64,000 nucleotides of DNA from Prosopocoilus inquinatus (taxonomy: Eukaryota; Arthropoda; Insecta; Coleoptera; Lucanidae), in NCBI GenBank assembly GCA_036172665.1, contig CM069872.1, positions 45,804,101 to 45,868,100 of the forward strand. The letters are read 5' to 3'. Every line of letters starts with the position of its first letter. Position 1 is the stretch's first letter. The notes under the pieces were generated by a model, which did not search any database, had not been told where the DNA came from, and saw only the letters and a list, made by a program, of their open reading frames with translations. Both the position numbers and the translations under genes were made by a program. Positions 53,588 through 64,000 of this stretch are shown here, piece after piece.

Positions 53588-56100
53588 TAGCTAAAACCTC
53601 GAAGCGGGCAGCCTGAATTTTCGATGCAATTAAAGTATTCCGAGGGAAATTTAGAATTCCTAGCGCCGCAGGCTGTGGTTTTACACGAGGCCGGAATCCA
53701 AAGGTCAAACAGGGGCGTAGCTCTCTGAAGCAGCTTCCAGAAATATTAGAACATGAATCAGATCTAAACTCGCTTTCGTCCTTTTGAGATTTTATTAATT
53801 TTAGATATTCTCTGTAGTTGAAAGCGTTTGGTGTTTATATGTTTTATTGCCAGCCCTTTCGGTCGAAGAAAGGAAGATAAAGAGTGTAACGTCCAATTTA
53901 ATAATTGCAGGGCACGGTTATTAAGTTATAGAAGGATATAGGATATTTGATTTGCAGGCAGAGAGTTAAGACAATAAAAGGAGTACACCAAATGAAAAAG
54001 ATCGAAAGATTTGGGATGTGCTTATTTTGGTTTGTGAAGAAGTGTGACTGTTAAGTGCCGCTGTCAAATGAGTTCGATTGTTTTTCCTATTTGTAAAGTA
54101 TTAGTAAAGTAAGAGTAAAGTAGGTTTATTTATACGTCCTTTTTAGAACAGCAATTCTCAATCTCTGGCTGCAACGAAACTCTTTACACCTTAACAGACA
54201 AGCTTAACAAAGAACTTGATTTTCAATCCTTATTGATATTCTGTGGAATATAATTTGGAAAATGCTATTTCAGAACATAATTCTTATAGAATTTTGTAAA
54301 ATTGCTTTTACTGGTTAAATGTGACTTCAGTGGTTTCAAACCTTGTTTTGTTTCACACATTCTAATTATGAATTATTCTGTAAAATTCCATTTGCTATAT
54401 TTCACTTTGTAAGGTATTTTCTTACATTGTTTTCAAAACTTTTATTTATTTGGTTGATTCTGACTCTCATCTTTCTGTTGTAAGCAATTTTTGTTATTCA
54501 ATCAAGTCAATTGAAATAAATTATTAACCGTCTTAATTTATTTGTTTGCTTCCTTCATCCGCAATTCGAATTAATTATCATTTTAATGAAACACTCTAAA
54601 TTAATAACTTCAGCCTGAAATAACTGTAAGTCTCCGTTTACAAAGGACCTGCGTAACCGAATCCACGCACGAATGTGAAGAAATCCAATTATATTAGTGA
54701 TCAAATAAATAAATAAATAAAAGGCAGTATCTCGTGCAGACAAGTTAAAAGGTTTCAGGCGTCATTAACTTTGCCACACTTTAAATATTCAGATAAAACA
54801 TATTTTATCTGCTAGTTGAAATTATTCACATTAATCCACTTAGGAGAACAGCTAGCCAAGTTCAAAAGAGAATTTATGACATTCTGTAGGTATGGAAGCC
54901 AGATATTGATTATTCTTTAAATATTTAGTAATTCTATTATGACAGTCCGCGTTCCAAAGGAAAAATATACGGCATATTTTGTTCCAATGCGCAAAGGGAA
55001 ACGTTGAAATTGTTTGGAGATCGGCTCAGATAACTTTCCTTTTTCCGTATTAATATTAATTCAGCCTTTGAGTTGCCTAATATATTTCAGTATTTCGTGC
55101 AACAAAATCAATAACAACTCTATATTAGTTGTACGTGTTATTGTGTTGCGTTGGAAAATAAAACCACGCCCAACTTTTTCAATAAATAATTCATTTTTCG
55201 CGTAGACACAAAAAAAAGTAAATTAAACTAATTGCATGAGTAATTAATTTTGCAAAGTATCAGCATCACTTGTAACAGCCATTAATTTATTTGGTAATTT
55301 ATTCCCAGGAGATGGAACTTTGTCGACTGAAGTGGCGCCATGAAAATTTATTGCGTCCTTTTCGGAGGCTTTTATTTGGAGTTTAATGTTTCTGTTTTAT
55401 ATGGGAATTACAGGGTTCTGTTTCGGTTATTTGATTGTCTTCGTCTTTCAAATCGGATCAGTTTGTGCAAATCAGCCGAAAATTTGGTTTGTACTAAAGG
55501 TTTAAATCATATTCAAACTCGAAATTTACGAATGCCATTTTCAACTGTAAGTATTATGAAAAGAATTACTGGAAACTTCAAAATTCACATTCACATTCTC
55601 ATTCAAATTTAATTATTGACCCAAATGAGTAGACTAGCATTTTATAGTCAAACGAGAAGCGACATAGCAGAAACTAAAAATGTTAATTCTTCTTGATTGT
55701 CATTGAACTTGTGCAGTTAGTTTAGCATTTGAACTACAAAACAAAATGAAAATAAATTGTTCTCACAGTGACGAATTATGTCTGTGTTTATCGTTTTTGC
55801 ATGACATACCTTTGTCATAAATAGAAACCCACCCACGTTTACTACAAACAATGTCGTAGTAAAAATTGTTCCAAACTTTTATTTCCTGCCAAAGTATTTG
55901 TTATTTTTTTTGTGTTGCAATTTAGTAACGTGCTTTGATCGCAAGGTTAAATTCTATGCTACGTAAATGAAATCGCACAAGCACCTTTTGATCTAAACAG
56001 CAGTATAAAGCAAAACAAGATCAACAAGATCTTTGGATCCGAAACAGTAGATCATGAAGCTTATCGTATTTTGTGCGAATTTTCTTTCGCCAGCGTAAAA
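53588..56100. other. AT-rich upstream sequence
   Basis: Only short open frames without recognisable content (for example 55340-55612 plus). No repeat ends seen. Confidence 0.5.
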
Positions 56101-56171
56101 ATTTGCATTTAGGATAGGTAGTGAGGATCGTATTTATTCCGACACGAAAGTCGGTGACATCCCTGAAAATA

Positions 56172-56215
56172 GAATGATAGTTAAAATTAGTTTTACGGCG
56201 TATTTATATACCGCC
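56172..56215 (-). promoter_or_regulatory. candidate TATA/Inr core promoter toward slo
   Basis: On the minus strand TATATAAATA occupies 56210-56201 and TCATTC, an exact match to the insect initiator TCAKTY, occupies 56177-56172. The TATAAA begins 33 bases before the initiator A, close to the normal spacing. The surrounding 56100-56340 is richer in GC than its setting. Known slo genes have several alternative promoters far upstream, so a start here is plausible but unproven. Confidence 0.3.
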
Positions 56216-57373
56216 ACGCTCAACAAAAAGCAATTTGGACGAGATATAATGGAGCCAGCGTATCGTCGAAACCTCGTGCAGGTTCTCTTTTCGGCGGTTC
56301 ACTCATATCTGTCACTTCGCACCAATTTGACCGCATGACCTAAATATGAATTTTTGAGGATATTAGAAAATTTAGTGCAAAATTTGACCTCCATTTTCGC
56401 TTTTACAATTTGCAAGGTTCAACTTTAAAACCTCTATTTTTGAAGCAGAATGAAAACAGATATCCCTAATTATTCATATCAAGAAGGCTTTGTAAATTAA
56501 ATTCAATAATTTGTCCTGAAAGGAAATACTAAATATCATTTAACATCTGACACTCTCATAGCTTATTCACAGTCTTTAAAATTTGTTGTTAAAATTACTC
56601 ATAATTAAACGAATTCTTGTTTCAACTTCAACAAACTTTAGTATTGAGATCATTTTCTACAGAGCACTCCTTATACGTATAAAATAATGAAATTGTATCA
56701 TGTTATCATTTATATCAGTAATTTTTATATTTTCCAGCCTCTCATCTAATAAAATTTCTCGAGAACCATAAACTCTAAATCAATAAAAACCCCACTATAT
56801 CCATTCATACTAAGTTATCTAATCGTGTAATAATACTCAGGACATTCCATTAAAAAAATATACGTGTTAGGGTCATCATACCCTTACGGGACAATCTGTA
56901 TGTATCTAAATAATTTTAAATTCTACTTCTATTCAATATTCCACCCATGCACCGTTGGTCCACCCCGTACAAATAACTAATATGTAGTAAAGTTGGTAAG
57001 TATAACAAAAAAAAAAACAGGAGGAAATCAGAAATGAACCGGTGAAATCTGATCTAAATGAAAGCGATTTGTTTTAATTACCAAAGACAAAACCGTTGAA
57101 TTCGAATCTAGACCTTTAGCTCAAATAAATAGATCCGATCCTGATAAAGGGGGAAATTCTGATATTATCGAAAAACAATTTAAATTGGAGAAACCCTCAC
57201 ATTTCTTATCGTTATAGCATATAGCAAACAACAGAATAATAGCTGAAGTATCTACTAAATTGCAATCCTTAAATGCACACATTACAAACGCCAAGGGAAC
57301 ACAAAAAAAAAGGAAAAAAAATGATGTTTCACAGTATGTCTATTCATCGTTAAGGAAATACATATAAAGATGT

Positions 57374-57626
57374 TCTGGAAGATATACGGAAAATTCCTTT
57401 TTATGAAAGAAATCCTGAACCTAAAACAGAAGCGGTGGTTTCAGATGCTGAGATATACTTGCTTCATTTCCTAGTTCATTCAACTATAGAGTGTTTAGAT
57501 CTTAATGAAATGGTAGAACATTTTGATCTAACTTTAAAATTTCCTCCCAAGGATCGCGTATTATCGTCAAAATCAGCAAAAGAGCCATCCTGTCTGGAGC
57601 CGCTCCTGTTGTTCAGTGACTGTTAA
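57374..57626 (+). pseudogene. coding-like remnant, family unknown
   Basis: From 57374 the plus strand is open for about 80 codons, reading KDVLEDIRKIPFYERNPEPK then TEAVVSDAEIYLLHFLVHST. It has a mix of charged and hydrophobic residues unlike the surrounding AT-rich frames. No ATG at the edge, no family recognised. Possibly a decayed transposon protein. Confidence 0.3.
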
Positions 57627-57934
57627 ATCAGAAATAGCTACTGCGAGTGTCCTCCGTTCTTTGTTCTTTATCTTGGAAGACTATTTTCGCCCTGTGTGTT
57701 CGCCTTGGTTGTATTCGAAGTGAATAGTGAATATTATTGTGATTTCCTTTTTAACTAATAGATAATAATTGTCCAAAGAAGTATGGTGCTGTTGGTTTTG
57801 ATTAAAAGAAAGACAGTAATACTAATAAACTAATGTCGTTGGTTGAATCATGATGGCGTAGTTCATCTCACGGCAAGCCCTAGCGACCCTCATAATATAA
57901 CAGTTAACAACACAGGCGAATTCAAAAAAAATGC

Positions 57935-58066
57935 AGTAAAATAGGAGACAGAAACAAATTTTAGGAAATATTCGTACAATTGTAGGGCAAGACGTCATTC
58001 TTATCGTAAGATTTACTACAACTGTTCGAATATTTGCTATAATTTGTTTCTGTCTCCTGTTTTACT
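57935..58066. repeat. near-perfect 51-base-arm hairpin
   Basis: The arms at 57935-57985 and 58016-58066 are inverse copies with about six mismatches and share GGAGACAGAAACAAATT. The loop is 30 bases. Could be a small MITE or a hairpin-forming transcript. Confidence 0.88.
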
Positions 58067-59223
58067 ACAACTGTGTTATTTTTTACCACAGATTTTTCTG
58101 TGAAGAGTGTTTGACTTGCAAAACTATTATTTTCATACATGAACTGGTTGCCCATTATAATAGCCATTCCTGTCACAAGGAAAACACTTTAAACAAAAAT
58201 AATCAAACAAAAAAACGACGAACAATAAAGAAACTGAAGCAACAAAAAAGAAATAACTTTATTTTATTTGTTCCGTTAGTTTGTAACTAGTGAGGAAAAA
58301 TCTCATAACGTTAACTTTGATTACTAGAAACGAAAATTTAAAGTTTTCTGATTGTAACAAAATTTAACAGCTCTCTAAGTTTATAACACTTTTGATACAG
58401 AATATGTTACAATTTTCAACAGACAAGAAAGTGCTTTAATTATAATTACAGTAAGTAATCAAGCAATTTAATTAATCTTTTTTGGAATGCAATAAAACGA
58501 TTTCATTCCCTTGATACTGAATCTGCTCTACATTAAAAACTTTTTATTTTGATTAGTTATGGTAAAATTTTTGTTTTTAGGTAATGTCTTTTTTATTAAA
58601 TGTAATAACGAAAAGCAAAAGTAAATGCGTTTCATTTTCAATAAATTGATTTAAGTGCCTTTTAACTGGCACTTCGCAGTGGCGCATAATATGTTTTAAA
58701 TCATCTTTAATTGAATTTTCATATTAGAAAAATATTCACAGAACAAAACCGTGTATTAATGTTTTGAAATTCACAAAAAGTACTTTGGTATTAAATCAAT
58801 AAATAGATTAAATTGTCGAAATCTGATAGATTAATAGACTGAATTCCTCTTTAACTAATCTCGAATTTGCTAAGAGTTTTATTCATTCTTTCTTTTTATT
58901 TTCGTTTTCAGGTGACTATATAACAACTAAATTTATACAAATTTTATTCACTTAAACTAGTTACCATATTTCTTGAGAAAGAAGAAAACACTCACTGAAA
59001 TATCGTGTATGTGCGGCAAACAGAAACTGCTTTCTACGTTATACAACTTACTGTATTCAGCAAACAGCAATTTTGAATGCAAATTCAATTGTCAGATGTA
59101 TTCACAAATTCTCGTGTTTGTACTACGCCACGGAAGGAGCCTCATTGTCTGCCTTAAATCGATGAATTTTAAACGTGTCACGTCTACGATACTATATTCT
59201 ATTTTTTAATTCGGATGAGTAAC

Positions 59224-59460
59224 TTTTGGCGCTAAACGAGCTTTGTCAATGGGCGCGTTCAGGGACACTCAGCGACTGAGTTGCTTACTCAGCAATCGTT
59301 TGTGATTGGCTCACATTTAGGTAATAGCCAATCACAAACGACAGCTGAGTAGGCAACTCAGCAGCTGAGCGTCCGCTGAACGCGCCCGTTGGTAGCTGGA
59401 CATATTGACCAAAGACAAAGCTTGTTTGACCAATGACAAAGCTCGTTTTTAGCGCCAAAA
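59224..59460. mobile_element. nested inverted-repeat element
   Basis: Outer termini TTTTGGCGCTAAA are inverted at 59224 and 59460, each followed by CGAGCTTTGTCA. Inside, GGGCGCGTTCAG at 59251 and its inverse ending at 59387 bound a second inverted repeat whose arms hold CTCAGC, GAGTTG and TCGTTTGTGATTGGCT. The inner part alone has the form of a MITE of 137 bases. Confidence 0.85.
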
Positions 59461-60783
59461 TTTCAAAGTACTCCGAATTCAAAAACAACTGCAGTTATTC
59501 GCAGACAAGAATCTGTTCTGTATCAAAGACAAGAAACACGAAGGGGCAAGTGTTTTGATTCGGCTCCAAATTCTCAATTAATTTGAATTAAAATGGAGTG
59601 TCAAAGACACCAAGAAAAATTGATCCTTCGTTTTACTGAACAGCATAGAGAATAAATTAGTTGCTAACGTTAGATTAACAACTAACGTTAAGTAATTTAT
59701 CATAAACACTAAACAGTTAATGAGGCTAAAATATACGCATAAATAAGCATAAGCGGTTTACACAACTTCACTAATAACTAACCATTAGTAACTACCATTT
59801 AAAAAGTTGGCTACTTCCGGTTGTTAGTGAGAATGGGAAATGCGCATGTTACATAATCATTTGACGTCTAATAAAAAACTTTTTGACGATTCAGGTGATC
59901 ATTTTCAATGTGGAACATAGGAGGTTAGCATGAATTTCCTAGGTAATGATATTTTTAATTAAAATCATATTAAAAATATTTAAAAAAATCATTAATAAGG
60001 GTAATCATACTAACATATTCAATTCCTAATCATAGGAACTCCTGTGTTCCGGATTGAATTAAAATTGTTGCAATACTTCAAACAAATGCAAATATCTTCC
60101 GAACAAATTTATAAGCAACATTATTTAGATAATTTTCTGTTAAAATTCAGGTTACACCGATTTCCAGTGAGTACTTCCAGCAGAAATTTTACCTAGAATA
60201 CAAAGAGTTAAATGAAATTTATGAAATTTTTAATTAAATAAAGAAAAGAGATAAAACTAGATTTGTAAAAGGAAAGTAAATGAAGGAAATTTCATGGAAA
60301 GACAGAGAGTATTTACAGGAAGTAAGAAGAATAAGAATTTATTTAAAAGGGAAAATGACCAAAATTATAATTATGCACTTACATATCAAGTAAATTAAAG
60401 GCGAAATAGAATACACACGTGTTATAAATACAAATCAGATTTATCGTGACCAAACGTTATATTTCCAAACATCTTTAAATGTAGATTCCAAACCAGAAGC
60501 CGATGAAGCGAACAAAGCATGCACTCCTAGCAAGGATTCTAATAAACAGAAGAACAATTCAGAGGAACATAATTTTTCTTGACTTTTTCTTTTTATATCT
60601 GCGTATGGGTTCACTATAAATATATATTTTCATTATTTCGTTAAATCTTTCACACCAAATAAAAGTTTCCTGTGGTTACAACCATTGTGTCATTTAATAA
60701 TTAAGGTAGGTCCATTTATACGAATTTTTGCCTGTCACAGTTGGTGATATGTTGTTTAATTGATCCATTTCATCGACCTTTAT

Positions 60784-60863
60784 TTACGTCATCAGTGAAT
60801 TTTTAATGCAGTCATCAATTATGCACGTACAAATAGTATTCGGCAACTGAAATATTGACGTCG
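60784..60863. promoter_or_regulatory. candidate CRE pair
   Basis: TTACGTCA at 60784-60791 and TGACGTCG at 60856-60863, 65 bases apart, are one mismatch each from the CREB consensus. They are in a GC-richer stretch (about 60700-60930). CREB is known to regulate slo in Drosophila. Function here is inference. Confidence 0.25.
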
Positions 60864-62868
60864 TGGTGATTATTCATTGCATGTCGTCCGGTGGATGCCA
60901 ATAAAGCGTGTTAAAATTTCAACGTGATTGATTACGACTTCATCAATATTGCTCCTTTCTGTAGGTGTACTAATAGAATTTCAGTGTGCTGTGAAATACC
61001 TATGAGAAACAAAGAAAGCTTAACTCTCTACACAATAAAAAAGAATCAACAACATTGGATTATTAGTAATCGTTTTTATTTTTCGTTTTCTCACGCTTTA
61101 ATAATAATACATCCGCTTTTCCAGTGCTTTCTCCAGAATCAGGATTATCACCAGAAACAAAAAAACTTTTCGCGATTAGGAATGACTTGGTACAACATTA
61201 TTTAATTTTCTTAGCTTACAGTTAGAAATTGGGAAAATAATAAACAATGTGAAATGATGGAATAATTTTGCATTTGCTAAACTAAAGAAATCGAAATGGC
61301 AAATCACTTTAAATTGCGAGAGTGACTGAAGGATCGATGGAAGTCCTGGAAAGGAGGTAATAATTTAAGAGTTGGACATTTCAACTTTGAAGTGCGATCG
61401 ATAAGTTTCAGGTGACACTTGAATAATATATGTTTCTGAGAATCTTTACGAAAATTAAAGTTACCAAGTTTCAAAGTTGAATTTAATGAAAAAGAAGAAA
61501 ATTAAAGTTGTAATCGCTCTTACAGACAAAGTACCTAACTTAATGAAAAGCGAAATTCCAGCGCTGATAATGTAACAAGAAACAAACAAAATTTGTTTTT
61601 CAAGTTCTCCTCCTGACACCATAATGAGAACGCTAAAGGCATAGTAGTTTTTAGAAAGAAAAAATTATAAATCAGTATATTAATGCCAGAAAGTTAGGTT
61701 CTGAGTGAGCAACTCATTTCAGAATAATCAAAATTCTCAAAAGTTGTAAAAGAAATATTCCAGTGAGAAAAATACAAAGTGATTTGTAATTATTATTCAC
61801 AACAATAAGGGGCAAAGCAATTCTTAGCAGAAAATTTTACAGTAAAATTGTATTACATCGTAACTAATTTATTTTTATTAACTTTTTGAGAAACGCAATA
61901 AAGATTCAGAAGTCTTTAAAACTCGAAATTACAATCGAAAGGTCTTAAGAAGATGTCCTGACTTTTGATGGACTTCTATAGACCACAGTCCTAATCCATT
62001 ATATCACGACAAAGATTTATGGTTGCTTCTATGAGGAAGACGCTTTCCACTTAACCACTTGAAAAAATCTAACGTTCTTTTTTAACTCTACTTGTAGCAA
62101 GGAAGAAAATTAAATGAATATTTCATGTTACTCTCCCAATTAGGCCACTGCACCGAACAGATCACTATCGATTAGGTGGCAACGGCGTTGAAAAGACCGG
62201 GAAATAGTAGCTCCGGCATAAAATCCAATTAGAGCACAATTACAGGCTGCCAACCTGCAAACAGCGTGTTACTCTTCCATCAAACGAGTCGCAAGCGTGT
62301 CATTAATAGCACATGTTCACGCTTTATGGCCCCACTAATGAGAAACGATATTGGACATTACTTCGTAAATAAGATTTTCTACTTGCAAAACGCGAGTAGT
62401 GGTGTTGAGAGGATAAGAAAGCTCGAAACGTCGCCCACTGGATTTGCGCTGTGACAGCTTTATGTTTCGATCTGAGTGGAATTAATTCCAAACACGTTCT
62501 TCGGCTTTCTCCTAATGGTCCTTGCGAAGAGCTTTGATACACATACGCACACGGTACATTTATATTACGTCTCCAAGTTTTTTACCTTGCAAGATTAATG
62601 GTTCTACTATTTTTCGTTAACCTGGTCCATCAGGTATTTATTTCAAAAATAACAGCTTTCATTACTTTGAAAATACTTCTTCTCCAGAAATATATCAAAC
62701 AAAACTACTTGTGGTTTACAAACATGTTTCATAAGTGGCGACGCAAAACGAATGGGTTGTTGGAAATAGAATTTTAAACAATTCTTTTCCTATAAACATA
62801 CATCTGGATAATCTCTCCTTCACGCTTGGAGTTCTTTGGTGACGATGACTTGAAAGTCTGTTAGTTTA

Positions 62869-63237
62869 TTGTTTAATGTGGTATTCCCCAACAACATCCA
62901 CATAATAAAACGCTCATTTCTGAATGTGCATATTTTGGATTTATGTATGGGTTTTGCCATGGAAATGTTAAAAAGACATAAGGAGCATACCAGAGGAGAT
63001 TTCCTAATAGATGAGAATCATTTGATAAAGTTTTCAGTAAAACTTTTCAAAGATTATGAGAAACTGAAAACGTTTTATTCTGAGAAAACAGATACCCTTC
63101 CGAAACATACTATTGGATCAAAAAAAGAAGTTATTGACGCTTTCTAAACAATCTCGATACCGAACTGACGCATCCATATTACTTTCAAGATTTGAAGGCC
63201 CTTAAACTTGAAGACGAACCTTGGCGAATCATCGAAT
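62869..63237 (+). pseudogene. broken open frame, family unknown
   Basis: A 92-codon frame at 62869-63147, containing GDFLIDENHLIKFSVKLFKD and YEKLKTFYSEKTDTLPKHTI, is cut by one stop and then continues in the same frame with NNLDTELTHPYYFQDLKALK and LEDEPWRIIEL to about 63230. The continuation across a single stop points to a decayed coding sequence. I do not recognise the family; a transposon is likely. Confidence 0.4.
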
Positions 63238-64000
63238 TGTGCTAGTGGTTACTGCAGTAAATTGATCAGGACCTTGATTTTCCAATAACCTGATGAGTCA
63301 ATTCCATAGGGACGATTTAATAAACCGCATTCAGGATGTCTCAAAAATAGTGTCAATTTATACATCATATACTACTAACCAATACGACTCTAAAACAATA
63401 AAAAAATTGAAGTGATGGTTTTCAAGTTACAAGAGTATGGAGTTGCTTGACTTTAATTACATTTTCCCAAAAATTCCGGCAAATATTTCACAAGAAACAC
63501 AAACTCCATCCCAACCATAATGATAAAAAGCGCAGTTTCAATTATTCCACTGGAAAAACGAGGAGAACAATTTCTTTCCAAGAAGACGTAAAAAATGTAT
63601 TAAAAATTGTCATCACTTCGTGTACTACTAACTTATAACTTAACAACTCATTACATTTATAATTTATTTATTAAGCGTACGAACTGCAAAATTTGTACTT
63701 GTAAATTAAAACTGTACATAACTATAGTTCTATTAGTTCTACACCACTTCTGCTGACACTAAATTTCGTTTTGCTCGTAGTTTTATCATGGGTACTTTCT
63801 GCACTAAGAATGGTCGTAACAATAATAAAGGTGATTGCAATAATTAAGAAACAATTTAAAAAATCAGAAAGAAAACTGATTTAGCCGTTTCTCCAGGTTC
63901 TTCAATTTAGTGGTTTATCCCGTGTCCCATTTCACAAAAACTAATATTTCATTTTGAGCACTCTGTATAGAGGGCAGCAAATAAGCTAATTTTGTTCTGC

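Larger units (their letters stand above)
58067..64000. other. distal upstream region
   Basis: Outside the listed elements this is AT-rich with short open frames. A GC-richer stretch at about 62140-62540 carries overlapping frames on both strands and no recognisable protein; it may be a conserved non-coding segment. No slo N-terminal exon seen. Confidence 0.45.

Noticed and set aside
53277..53708. 143-residue minus-strand open frame
   Set aside because: It runs through the inverted-repeat element and its sequence is made of the repeat units (for example two copies of the EFSFRTRIETE type segment).
56235..56320. Minus-strand 28-codon frame MSEPPKREPARGFDDTLAPL, looked at as a slo N-terminal start
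   Set aside because: Ends in a stop without a donor that keeps frame, and does not resemble any slo N terminus I know.

Overview
The window is AT-rich, intron-rich arthropod DNA, almost certainly from an insect. It carries the 3' two-thirds of one large gene on the minus strand: slowpoke (slo), the pore-forming alpha subunit of the large-conductance calcium- and voltage-activated (BK, Slo1) potassium channel. I built the gene model by hand from GT/AG splice sites, matching codon phases and recognisable BK protein segments. The order of insect cannot be fixed from the sequence.

Layout in transcription order (right to left). 35.69-64.0 kb lies upstream of the first recognised exon. It holds no exon I recognise, but many repeats, a decayed LINE tail, a TATA-containing candidate promoter near 56.2 kb and CRE-like sites; the exons for the extracellular N terminus, S0 and the S0-S1 linker were not found and probably lie outside the window. 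35.7-31.1 kb holds S1 to S6 including the TVGYGD selectivity filter. 30.5-23.3 kb holds three mutually exclusive exons for the end of S6 and the start of the gating ring. 20.8-14.3 kb holds RCK1, with two further mutually exclusive exon pairs. 14.1-8.2 kb is the RCK1-RCK2 linker, with a CKACH motif exon and a set of small phase-matched cassette exons. 6.5-4.8 kb holds RCK2 with the calcium bowl and the C terminus. The stop codon is at 4846-4848, with AATAAA signals about 250-270 bases further on. The first 4.3 kb is downstream intergenic repeat-rich DNA.

The exons found give about 1,050 codons per transcript. All joins keep frame, including all alternatives, so one gene can produce a combinatorial set of channels: 3 S6/RCK1 starts, 2 RCK1 segments, 2 later RCK1 segments, and optional linker cassettes. 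Alternative splicing in the linker and gating ring tunes calcium sensitivity and kinetics in known insect slo genes.

The rest is mainly small inverted-repeat elements (MITE or foldback type), at least six inside slo introns, one tRNA-derived SINE, one LINE remnant, and a recent near-perfect palindromic repeat cluster at 40.2-40.9 kb. I did not find evidence of an entirely new multi-gene system. The best leads are the palindromic cluster with a duplicated open frame, the unfamiliar slo cassette exons, an orphan exon-like block at 16.73-16.80 kb and a GC-rich plus-strand open frame at 30.5 kb.
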